Shown one piece after another: positions 23,515-30,610 of a DNA stretch of 30,665 nt. The notes below the pieces were generated by a model that was not told the origin of the DNA, made no database searches, and was given only the letters and a program-made list of their open reading frames with translations. Position numbers and translations under genes: made by a program. Each line of letters begins with the position of its first letter. The stretch's first letter is position 1. The stretch comes from W589 sp964611805. GTDB lineage: Bacteria; Chloroflexota; Dehalococcoidia; Dehalococcoidales; Fen-1064. Location of the stretch: positions 1 through 30,665 of the forward strand of contig CAZTBG010000025.1 in NCBI GenBank assembly GCA_964611805.1. The letters are read 5' to 3'.

Positions 23515-24354
23515 CTAGTGGACCTCTTCGTGTCTTCTTTGTCTGAACCAGGCAACCGCAACATTGAGCGCTAAGCCTGCTGCAACCACGGGCCAGACAA
23601 TCCGCGCGATTGGGCCAAGAATATCCTTATTTATCGTCGCCGCTATCGGGAACTGCGGGTCTTTAGGCAAGCCGTAGGCTTCAGGCGAATGTTGAAGAAC
23701 ATAAAGGACGTGAAGTCCCCCAAGCTCATTTTCCCCGTAAAGCGTTGCATTAGGATATGCTTTGGAGTGGCCTACCCTCAAGTCATCTACCAGCCCCTGG
23801 CCTCTGGAGAGCAGCTCCTCCCTGTCACCGAAGACAAGGGCATCGGTGGGGCAGGTCTTAACACACGCCGGTAGTTCACCAGCTGAAAGACGGTCAAGAC
23901 TGGGAGTGGTACACAATGTACACTTGTCCATCTTCCCTACACCGGTGATTACATTTGTGTCTAGCCGGGGTACGTCAAATGGGCAGTGCTGGGAACAATA
24001 ACCACAGCCAATGCATTTATCCTTGTCATATCCGACGAAGCCGTAATCGTTATGAAAGAGAGCTCCAGACGGGCATACCGCAACACAGGCGGCATCAGTA
24101 CAATGCATACAACTACGTCTGCTAAACAGCCACTCAAAGGAGTCGCCCTCTGATTTCTCAAAGAATTGAATCTTTAGCCACGTGGTCGGCGATAGGTCGG
24201 GAGGGTTCTCGTAGGTTCCGCGGTTGACCGCCTGTACCCCATTCTGTGTAACAGGGATTACCTCGTCTGTTTCGTTCCACTGCTTACAGGATACCTGACA
24301 ACCACGACAGGCAATGCATCTGGCGCTGTTAAATAGAATAGCTTTATCACTCAT
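23515..24354 (-). CDS. 4Fe-4S ferredoxin, FdnH-like with C-terminal anchor, copy A
   Basis: A 279-residue iron-sulfur protein and first gene of the electron-transfer operon. Cys clusters: CIACRGCQVSCKQ, CMHCTDAACVAVC, CIGCGYCSQHCPFD and CTLC…CVKTCPTD. Unlike copy B it starts MSDKAILFNSARC with no Tat signal, so it either reaches the outside bound to a partner or stays on the inside. The C-terminal span and tail nearly match copy B. No molybdopterin or other catalytic subunit is next to it. ATG follows GAGAGAGGTGAAAG, and the 95-bp promoter-like element ends 13 bases before the start. Confidence 0.93.
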   Translation of the reverse strand: MSDKAILFNSARCIACRGCQVSCKQWNETDEVIPVTQNGVQAVNRGTYENPPDLSPTTWLKIQFFEKSEGDSFEWLFSRRSCMHCTDAACVAVCPSGALFHNDYGFVGYDKDKCIGCGYCSQHCPFDVPRLDTNVITGVGKMDKCTLCTTPSLDRLSAGELPACVKTCPTDALVFGDREELLSRGQGLVDDLRVGHSKAYPNATLYGENELGGLHVLYVLQHSPEAYGLPKDPQFPIAATINKDILGPIARIVWPVVAAGLALNVAVAWFRQRRHEEVH

Positions 24355-24367
24355 CTTTCACCTCTCT

Positions 24368-24462
24368 CAAATTAACATCAGGGATGAAGGTATTTCATCC
24401 GCCACGAAACCCATTATAGGCAGCACATCTGGCTCATTCTGCAACTAAGCAATATGTGCACA
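24368..24462 (-). promoter_or_regulatory. 95-bp conserved promoter-like element, copy B
   Basis: Minus-strand partner of 18251-18345. The -10 here is a perfect TATAAT (24413-24418 as ATTATA on the plus strand), and the downstream hairpin is GGATGAA/TTCATCC. A start about 7 bases beyond the -10 would give a leader of roughly 50 bases carrying that hairpin next to the ribosome site of the ferredoxin gene. Confidence 0.68.
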
Positions 24463-24557
24463 TGCGGGAGGCTGAGGTATCATACCCACATTGCAGGAGC
24501 AAGCATGCATATCTGCACTTTTGTTTGAACAATATCATGGACCTCTCAGTTCCAGAG

Positions 24558-24782
24558 CTAACCTGATATTGTCCCCCGTTCTTCGATGAGGTGCTCAATA
24601 AGAACGATGATATCTTCATCCAATTCGTCAGGGTATTCTAGGCGGGCATATTCGCCAACTTCAGGCCAGTCAGCAGGTGGTTTTTTACCGCGCTGCCTCG
24701 GTCTTCCAGTGAGTGGAGTAACAGAAGCCTCTTTGACCTTCTTTCTGGTATCTGTCTTTTCTTCGTTTACTGACATAGTCAT
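24558..24782 (-). CDS. Small acidic-tailed protein of unknown function
   Basis: A 74-residue protein. ATG 24782 follows AGGAGGG at 8 bases; an ATG at 24812 upstream lacks a ribosome site. The N-terminal half is polar and basic (GRPRQRGKKPPADWPEVG); the C-terminal half is acidic and helical (YPDELDEDIIVLIEHLIEER). No known family recognised. It is inserted between the hairpin after small membrane gene copy 3 and the 95-bp promoter element; the parallel region of copy 2 (18164-18250) has no such gene. Possibly a small adaptor for the neighbouring membrane protein. Confidence 0.6.
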   Translation of the reverse strand: MTMSVNEEKTDTRKKVKEASVTPLTGRPRQRGKKPPADWPEVGEYARLEYPDELDEDIIVLIEHLIEERGTISG

Positions 24783-24817
24783 TTGAACTGCCCTCCTGTT
24801 ATTGTCTGACACACAGA

Positions 24818-24861
24818 TTCAGGCTCCTGAAGGTGGGTTTAACTGCTTTCAGGGACCTGAA
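24818..24861 (-). terminator. Hairpin after small membrane gene copy 3
   Basis: TTCAGGCTCCTGAA (24818-24831) and TTCAGGGACCTGAA (24848-24861) pair over most of 14 bases with one mismatch and one G-U pair on the minus strand. Homologous in position and sequence to the hairpin at 18124-18163, although less perfect. No T run. Confidence 0.45.
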
Positions 24862-24897
24862 TTGTCCGTTTTTCCATTTGCTGCCTGGTGCTCAGAG

Positions 24898-25083
24898 TTA
24901 CCGTAACGTCCTGGCCGGTTGACGAGCAATTGCCTCAACCTCCTCGGCAGTGGTAACTTCCTTGGCCCTTTCAGCCCGTTTCTTGGTCCTCCAGACAACA
25001 GCACCGACTACTATGGCTGCCACTATCAGCGGGAGGACGACGTAGATACCGAGCGCCATCAGTATTGTCAAGAAAGTCTCCAT
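24898..25083 (-). CDS. Small single-span membrane protein, family copy 3
   Basis: A 61-residue protein: METFLTILMALGIYVVLP, a span to about residue 31, basic WRTKKRAERAKEV and tail EVEAIARQPARTLR, which resembles the tail of copy 1 (EVEAIVRHPAKT). AAGGAGGTGAAACG precedes ATG. It lies between the hydrogenase operon and the electron-transfer operon, all on the minus strand. Unknown family; its strong conservation with copy 2 despite lying 7 kb away and inverted suggests recent duplication or selection. Confidence 0.82.
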   Translation of the reverse strand: METFLTILMALGIYVVLPLIVAAIVVGAVVWRTKKRAERAKEVTTAEEVEAIARQPARTLR

Positions 25084-25266
25084 CGTTTCACCTCCTTTTT
25101 TTATCTTCTGGATAACTCCCTACCGGTTTATCCTCTCCATAATCAGACTAACACCCGTACTATTTAGCGTCATCGAGTTATATGCCCTTTTCTCAGCGTG
25201 CGCAGTGCCCGAGAAAACTTGGTTTGAGCGGGTGTTTTGACCTACCTCAAGGTGGGCTAAATTACC
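25084..25266 (-). repeat. Conserved 183-bp leader, copy 3
   Basis: Minus-strand leader of copy 3. Hairpin TTTTCTC/GAGAAAA, invariant core, and GGATAA/TTATCC as in copy 2. In this copy ACACCCG near the start is the exact complement of CGGGTGT about 70 bases later, a possible long-range stem that is partly kept in the other copies (AACAC/GTGTT). The following 289 bases up to the protease gene (25267-25555) show no gene I can support. Confidence 0.77.
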
Positions 25267-25555
25267 TATTGACAAAGAGGCGTGTTTCTGTGCGGGTGGA
25301 AGGTTGTGGGAATAGGTCCAGCGGTTTATACACTTCTACAGGTGAAAAGCAGGGCTATAACGAGGAGCTTGGAATGCCACCAAATTGGCTGGACGCTCGG
25401 GACACACATCGAACTTTTTACAAGCCGACCCAATCCCGAAACTGCGTGAATTACTGAGAAAATCAGAGTCATTGTGACCACTAGTCAATAGCTACTATGC
25501 CAGCAGAATCAATGACAAGACAAGATTCAAGTTAACTAAGTTGGGCGGTGAGGTA

Positions 25556-26053
25556 TCAAGCCCCGAGTTCAGCCATTACCAGTTCAACCACCCGCGGTAT
25601 TACTGCAGAAAGTTCCGGCGTCATCTCCAGTCCCAAGCCCATCTCCTTTGGCTCAACGCCCAGGATAATGACAGTCTTCGGCATGATACCAAGGTATTTT
25701 GCATCGGTAAGCGTCTCCAGCAGGCTGATCTGGTGTAGAGAGGTAAATGTCACGCTATGGTACTTGATGTCATCAGGAGTAAAACGGTAGATGGTACCGG
25801 GTTCGCCACCACCCTCAACGGCATCGATTATAATAACTTTGTCTCGATTGGCAATAATGTTGAGAAGTTCAAGTGAGGCCGTGCCACCATCGAGCACTTC
25901 GACATCTGGGGGTAAATCTCGGCCTTTCATCGCCTCGATGGCGTGTACTCCGACACCCTCGTCACTCAGCAGGATGTTCCCCACGCCTAAAACAAGCGTG
26001 GATGGGCGGACTTCGGAAGTCCGCCCATCCGGTTCATGCCTTTCCTCACCCAT
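25556..26053 (-). CDS. Hydrogenase maturation protease (HybD/HyaD/HupD family)
   Basis: A 165-residue endopeptidase that trims the C-terminal tail of the NiFe large subunit once nickel is inserted. The family start TLVLGVGNILLSDEGVG is present, and the nickel-sensing residues correspond to Glu32, Asp77 (IIIDAVEGG) and His107 (TSLHQISL). It directly follows the large-subunit gene, 15 bases after its true stop. The first 18 residues (MGEERHEPDGRTSEVRPS) are an unusual extension encoded partly by a 31-base perfect palindrome (26000-26030); no alternative start exists before the core, and the ribosome site is weak. Confidence 0.92.
   Translation of the reverse strand: MGEERHEPDGRTSEVRPSTLVLGVGNILLSDEGVGVHAIEAMKGRDLPPDVEVLDGGTASLELLNIIANRDKVIIIDAVEGGGEPGTIYRFTPDDIKYHSVTFTSLHQISLLETLTDAKYLGIMPKTVIILGVEPKEMGLGLEMTPELSAVIPRVVELVMAELGA
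26000..26030. repeat. 31-base perfect palindrome inside the protease gene
   Basis: Two 15-base arms, GGATGGGCGGACTTC and GAAGTCCGCCCATCC, around one central base. It spans codons 8-18 of the protease gene. Such a perfect GC-rich hairpin is a sign of an inserted small palindromic repeat or of an RNA structure that limits translation or separates the large subunit message from the protease message. Confidence 0.85.
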
Positions 26054-26068
26054 TCTGTGGCTCTGATG

Positions 26069-27649
26069 TCATACTACGCGGTATTCTCCCAGAGTCTGGC
26101 CATTTGGCGCAATCACGTGCACCGCACAGCCGATTCAGGGGTCGAAGGAGCGTACAATACGTACTATTTCGAACGGATTACTCTCATCCTTGATTTTTGT
26201 ACCGGTAAGGGCTTGCTCAATAGGCCCGGGCTGTCCCATGTCGTCACGTGGTGAGACATTCCAGGTCGTTGGATTGACACACTGGTAATTAGCTATCTTC
26301 TTGTTTTTGATATTAATCCAGTGCGCTACGGCACCACGTGGCGCTTCCCACAGCCCCATACCCATGGCATTATCGGGCGTTTCGAAGTCAGTAGCAACCG
26401 GCTCGCCTGGTTTGAGTTCCAGTAGCCAACCGGGCATTTTATCAGCGACGAACTTTGTCTCAAGGGCACGGGCGGCGTGTCTCCCGAGTACGCTGAACAG
26501 GGCTTCAGGCCCCGCACCGAAATGGGCAAGGGTATCGTTGACCAGTCTCTGTACGGTTGGTTCGCCACCGGTATAGGTCACCACCATTCGGGCGAGCGGG
26601 CCAACCTCATGTACCTTACCCTCATACCGCGGGGCTTTAGCCCATGAATATGCTTCCGGTTTATAAGGGTCGGGGACGGTCTCACCCTCGCTCGGGTTGA
26701 GTCCTGACGGGCTGCTGTACCAGCTATTCTTAACATATTCAATAATATCTGACGGGTCAAGCGGATGATATGTCAGGTCGGTTGCCGAGGTTGTACCCTG
26801 GTATAGCAGTCTCTGTCGCTTGGCGAGGTCGGTCTCGCTCACATCGAGGTCGAACACCCCCTGACTGTATAGATTGCCACAGCCCACGCCAATTCCGAAG
26901 TAGTCTGAGTAGACCTCCGCAACTGCAATAACATCCGGGATATAGACATTGTCAATGAAGTAGCGCAGTTCCTGAAGCTTCCACAGGAAGTCGGCAATCT
27001 TGTCCACTGTGGGAGATTCTGTCACCCCACCGGGTACGATGCCAACGCTATGAGGCATTCTGCCGCTGAAGATAGCCGACATCTCCTGGGCTTTGCGACG
27101 CATATCAAGTGCCTGGACGTAGTGGGCCACCGCAGCTATATCTACCTCCGCTGGTAATCGATAGTCGCCTTCGTAGCGGGGATAGAAGGGTCCCAGCATG
27201 GCCATATCCCCGGCATTCAATGCCCGCATGATAAAGTCTTTGACCGCCATGAGCGATGCGTCATTGCCATCATAATTGGCAACCTTGGTAACATCAACGT
27301 AGTCCAGAGCAGCCAGGTGATAGAAGTGCAGGATATGGGACATGATGTAGTTAGCCCCCTGAATCAGGTTGCGAATGATGCGCCCATTGTTCGGAACCTT
27401 ATCGGCAATGCCGAAAGCAGAGTCCAGATTAAGGCACGAAGCCATGGCGTGTGCGGTCGGGCAGACGCCACAGATGCGCTGTGTCAGGTGGGCGGCATCA
27501 TAAGGGTTACGGTCCTTGAGCACAATCTCAAAACCCCGAAATAGAGTCCCTGAGGACCTGGCCTCTTTTACCTCTCCATTCTCCACTACAACCTCTATCT
27601 TGAGATGGCCTTCGATACGCGTTAAGGGGTCAATGGTTATTTTTGCCAT
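26069..27649 (-). CDS. [NiFeSe] hydrogenase large subunit, selenoprotein (TGA = Sec505)
   Basis: The catalytic subunit that splits H2 at a Ni-Fe site, 526 residues including one selenocysteine. The N-terminal metal motif is RICGVCPTAHA (Cys60, Cys63). The frame meets TGA at 26135-26137 exactly where the C-terminal motif DPCxxC needs its first Cys: VRSFDP-[TGA]-IGCAVH, then a tail VIAPNGQTLGEYRVV ending in TGA at 26069-26071. In [NiFeSe] enzymes that position is selenocysteine. The tail after His511 is what the maturation protease next door removes. Without readthrough the protein would lack two of four metal ligands. It follows the ferredoxin gene by 39 bases and has GGAGGACAAAT before ATG. 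Confidence 0.95.
26106..26123 (-). promoter_or_regulatory. Bacterial SECIS element for the large-subunit TGA
   Basis: Counting from the TGA on the minus strand, bases 12-29 read GGTGCACGTGATTGCGCC. GCA pairs with TGC and GG with CC, leaving an apical loop with the G-T that SelB recognises. The offset and the GGU…GCA…UGC…CC layout match the Escherichia coli fdhF SECIS, as I recall its sequence. This supports recoding of the TGA. Confidence 0.85.
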
Positions 27650-27688
27650 ATTTGTCCTCCGTAGAATAGGTGTCTTTTCACAGTCTCT

Positions 27689-28567
27689 TTAATCAACATT
27701 TCCTGCCGCACTCTTCCGCTTGAATATCCACCAGAAGGGAACAGCAACTACGGCGGCTGCAGTGACAAGCCCGCCAAGCCACTGAGCCCATGTATTTTTG
27801 GTGGCTACCTGCGGATTCTCAGGCAGCCTAAAGAAGGCCGGGGTTTCAGGTAGAACGTATAGTACATGCAGTCCCCCTAGCTCGGTTTCGCCGTATAGTG
27901 TAGCATTGCTATTCCCTGCAGAAACCAGTGCCTGCACACGTTCCTGACCTTCAGCAACGAGCTCATTCCGGTCGCCATACTTAATCGCCCCCGCCGGGCA
28001 GGCATCAGCGCAGGCTGGTATCATTCCTAGGGCCCTGCGGTCGACACAAAAGGTGCATTTCCTGGCAGTGCCCAGTTCCTCATCCTTGTGGGGTACGCCA
28101 TAGGGACATGCCTGGACACAGTATCCGCAACCGATGCACCATTCCTGGTCGATAATGACGGATTCACCCTGGCGTTTTATGGCGCCGGTGGGGCAGACCT
28201 CCAGGCAACTGGCTTCGGTGCAGTGCATGCACTGGTACCGGCAGAATATCCACTCCTTGTCGGTCAGTCCGTTAGCTTCCTTGCTTTTTATTAATGTCCA
28301 GGTCGTTGGTGATAAATCCTTTACGTTATCATAGATTTCCTCAGAACCCTCAGTCTCCGGGGGGAGCTTGTTCCACGCCTTGCAGGCTTCCTGACATGCC
28401 CGGCAGCCAACACACTTGGTGGGGTCATTAAGGACAGCCTTTGCATCCGCTGCGGGCGTATTCGAACCCTTGCCGAGGCTCTTTGCTAAATCCAACGGAC
28501 CAAGCAACAGTGCCAGACCGGTGCCGGCCCCGGAGAGTTTAAGAAATTCCTTACGGTTCAGCTGCAT
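27689..28567 (-). CDS. Hydrogenase-linked 4Fe-4S ferredoxin (HybA/HupX-like)
   Basis: A 292-residue iron-sulfur protein. The N-terminus resembles a Tat signal but has RK in place of RR (LNRKEFLKLSG). Cys clusters: CVGCRACQEACKA, CMHCTEASCLEVC, CIGCGYCVQACPYG and CTFC…CADACPAG. A C-terminal span (about residues 263-282) anchors it. It takes electrons from the hydrogenase and is the kind of subunit found with Hup-type hydrogenases of Dehalococcoides. It lies between small and large subunit genes, three bases after the former. No cytochrome b (HybB-like) gene follows, so the electron acceptor is not defined here. Confidence 0.93.
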   Translation of the reverse strand: MQLNRKEFLKLSGAGTGLALLLGPLDLAKSLGKGSNTPAADAKAVLNDPTKCVGCRACQEACKAWNKLPPETEGSEEIYDNVKDLSPTTWTLIKSKEANGLTDKEWIFCRYQCMHCTEASCLEVCPTGAIKRQGESVIIDQEWCIGCGYCVQACPYGVPHKDEELGTARKCTFCVDRRALGMIPACADACPAGAIKYGDRNELVAEGQERVQALVSAGNSNATLYGETELGGLHVLYVLPETPAFFRLPENPQVATKNTWAQWLGGLVTAAAVVAVPFWWIFKRKSAAGNVD

Positions 28568-28570
28568 TCC

Positions 28571-29704
28571 TTATTCCTCCTGGCCCGGCGACTCACCCTC
28601 TTTTTTGCTGCGCTGGCGCATCAAATTCACGGCAGTTGCACCCGCCGCTCCGGCTGCGATACCGGACACTGCTCCAATAGTGGCCGCTTCCCCGGCACTG
28701 AGCCCTTCGGCCTCAGCATCAATTGGCGGCAATGTACTTGGTGGCGTGACGGTATAAAGTGGCGCCAGACTCATAATTGGTGAGACGTCATCAGGAAAGC
28801 CCATATTGGCACAGCCGATGCACGGACCACTGGCCCCAACGCACCAGTTGGTACCACTATTCCAGTGTCGTATCGGGCAATCGGCAAACGTAACCGGGCC
28901 TTTGCAACCGAGCTCGTAAAGGCAATAAGGTTCGGAGAACTTCTTGGCGAACTTGCCCTCATCGAAATAGGCGCGCCGGGGGCAGTTCTCATGGATAAGC
29001 TTGCCATAGAAAGCAACCGGTCTTCCCATGCTATCCACTTCTACTGAGCTCAACCCCCCGAGCAAGACGGACGCTACTGTCCCGATAAACCAGTCGGGGT
29101 GAGGTGGACAACCGGGTAAATTAATTACAGGTGTATTAATACCGTAGTCTTCAAAGACCTGCATAACCCCCTTGCTGCCGGTGGGATTAGGACTCCCTGC
29201 CGGAATACCGCCGTGGGTAGCGCAGGCACCTAAAGCGATAACAGCCATAGCATCACGGCCAAACGTGGTAATATGTTCGAGGATAGTAACACCGTGGCCA
29301 TCCCTTTCTCCAAGCTCGCAGTAAACGCCGTCATCTTTGGTGGCAATGGTGCCTTCCATCACCAGGAGATAACCACCCGGATTCATAGCTGTGTCATCCA
29401 GCGCCTGCATCGCCAGTTCTCCAGAGGCTGCCATTACGGTGGGATGGAAACGGAGGCTGATGTGCTGTCCAGGAATGACCTGGCTGACCAATACGTCCTG
29501 TATCTTTGGGCTCAGACTGTTGAGTACCGATACTGAGCAGCCACTACATCCTCCACCCTGAAGCCAGATGACTGGGACTTCACTTACCGCCGCTGCCAGC
29601 AGTCTTTCGAAATTTGGGAATTTGAAGAGCAGTAGACCTAAGGTTGCTGTGGAACCCGCGGATAATTTTATGAAATCACGCCGCGAAATCTTCTTCTTCA
29701 TCAT
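28571..29704 (-). CDS. NiFe(Se) hydrogenase small subunit, Tat-exported
   Basis: A 377-residue electron-transfer subunit. Tat signal SRRDFIK with likely cleavage after LLAAA. Proximal cluster ligands lie in GGGCSGCSVS, LGACATHGG and NLPGCPPHPDW; distal cluster in HENCPRRAYF and CLYELGCKGP; medial cluster in DCPIRHW…NWCVGASGPCIGC. A Cys stands where oxygen-sensitive standard enzymes usually have Pro (NWC), so three [4Fe-4S] clusters are predicted, as in [NiFeSe] enzymes. A C-terminal helix rich in Ala/Gly (about 335-360) then RQRSKK anchors it in the membrane. First gene of the operon; an adjacent ATG at 29701 is an equally possible start. Confidence 0.95.
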   Translation of the reverse strand: MMKKKISRRDFIKLSAGSTATLGLLLFKFPNFERLLAAAVSEVPVIWLQGGGCSGCSVSVLNSLSPKIQDVLVSQVIPGQHISLRFHPTVMAASGELAMQALDDTAMNPGGYLLVMEGTIATKDDGVYCELGERDGHGVTILEHITTFGRDAMAVIALGACATHGGIPAGSPNPTGSKGVMQVFEDYGINTPVINLPGCPPHPDWFIGTVASVLLGGLSSVEVDSMGRPVAFYGKLIHENCPRRAYFDEGKFAKKFSEPYCLYELGCKGPVTFADCPIRHWNSGTNWCVGASGPCIGCANMGFPDDVSPIMSLAPLYTVTPPSTLPPIDAEAEGLSAGEAATIGAVSGIAAGAAGATAVNLMRQRSKKEGESPGQEE

Positions 29705-30166
29705 TATTCTCAGCCCTCGTTGAAGATTGTTGAATTAGTTACCTTGACTTCAAAACTGGCTAACCAACCAACCCAAAAGAGCCTAAAATAATGGGGAAAA
29801 TGCCTTCGATTCGGGCTTTATTTGAGCTGGTTCTATCATGAGGGTACCCAGCCGGATACCCCGATGATATAAAAAGCGCAATATTCTCTGTACCTCTCAC
29901 CCCCTTTTCATACATTAAAACCGGGTTACATATCCCGGTACATTACGCAGTCAAGTGCCTGTATTCATTATAATAAATCGCATTTACTCCCCGCAAACAG
30001 GAAGAAATGTATTGATGCCTTCTTGCTATCGCCTGATGTTGAGGTTACCGATGCAGCATTTCTCCTGATGGAACTGAACCGAAGGGATTTCTTTTCGGTC
30101 TCAAATACATCGACAACCTCAACGGTAAATGATTCAGTTGATTAATAATACTAACAGCTGTAACCA
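29705..30166. other. Upstream region of the hydrogenase operon, no gene
   Basis: About 460 bases without a credible reading frame. It should hold the hydrogenase promoter, but I cannot choose one. Inverted repeats: ACCGGG/CCCGGT around an 8-base spacer at 29920-29939, and GGGTA/TACCC near 29842-29864. The first is a reasonable operator candidate about 215 bases before the small-subunit start. Confidence 0.4.
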
Positions 30167-30192
30167 TTAAAAAAGCACCCTCTCAGGTGCTC
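30167..30192 (-). terminator. Rho-independent terminator
   Basis: On the minus strand AGCACC, a short loop, GGTGCT and then six T form a standard intrinsic terminator. It lies just after the small ORF at 30205-30315 and would stop transcription coming from the tRNA-Gln side before it reaches the hydrogenase operon. Confidence 0.8.
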
Positions 30193-30204
30193 ATCTACGC
30201 TTAG

Positions 30205-30315
30205 CTATGAATACGCTTCTCCTTTCCAAACGGGAGGCCTTACCGTTTCCAGTAACACCCTCGGGTCGTCACGACCACCGTCTACTAACCATGCCCGTTG
30301 GTTTGGGTCGAGCAT
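30205..30315 (-). CDS. Tiny ORF before a terminator (36 residues)
   Basis: The frame gives MLDPNQRAWLVDGGRDDPRV and continues to PPVWKGEAYS. The composition (no rare stretches, protein-like charge pattern) and the terminator 12 bases after its stop suggest a real short gene or the end of a decayed one; the frame stays open about 13 codons further upstream. No clear ribosome site. A hairpin ATATCT/AGATAT overlaps the ATG. No family recognised. Confidence 0.4.
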   Translation of the reverse strand: MLDPNQRAWLVDGGRDDPRVLLETVRPPVWKGEAYS

Positions 30316-30332
30316 ATCTGAGAGATATTTAA

Positions 30333-30424
30333 TTGTTAATCTACTGTGTTATCAAAAACTTCACAAATAATGTAACACCTAAATGCCGCAGATGTCAAAC
30401 GATGCCCGTTAAGTAGATTAACAA
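30333..30424. repeat. 13-bp inverted repeat with nested stem; recurrent GTAGATTAAC motif
   Basis: TTGTTAATCTACT (30333-30345) is the exact complement of AGTAGATTAACAA (30412-30424); inside it GTGTTA/TAACAC form a second stem. GTAGATTAAC recurs at 30502-30511. The remaining bases up to tRNA-Gln (30425-30610) contain no gene I can support. It could be a structured leader for the small ORF or a small repeat element. Confidence 0.5.
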
Positions 30425-30610
30425 CATCTTATAAACAATCGGATTATAACCTAGCTTACCTTGCTCTATCGAGTAGTATAGGCGTTTCTGCCATATTAAC
30501 TGTAGATTAACCACCTGGGTAATATGATTGCCTCTGGCCGAAATTAAATAAAAGCCGATGGAACAGCAAATTCAATAAAATGAAGCTAAAGAATGGTAAT
30601 TATATTACCT

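Noticed and set aside
23496..23564. Longer N-terminus for the second FdnH-like ferredoxin
   Set aside because: It overlaps the previous gene and pushes the twin-arginine signal inward; ATG 23495/23492 fits a Tat start and has GAGGT upstream.
24421..24462. Sigma-54 promoter in the 95-bp element (TGGCTCATTCTGCA)
   Set aside because: GG and GC are separated by 8 bases instead of the required 10, and a TATAAT box lies nearby on the correct strand.
25182..25457. 91-codon frame over leader copy 3 and the region beyond it
   Set aside because: It overlaps the conserved leader on the opposite strand, has no matching frame at the other two copies and no protein-like pattern.
25386..25480. Short frame ending PKLRELLRKSESL before the protease gene
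   Set aside because: It looks protein-like at the end but has a stop about 40 codons upstream and no start or ribosome site; at most a relic.
26135..26137. TGA as the true stop of the hydrogenase large subunit
   Set aside because: It would remove the C-terminal metal ligands; the downstream frame, SECIS-like hairpin and protease gene all argue for selenocysteine.
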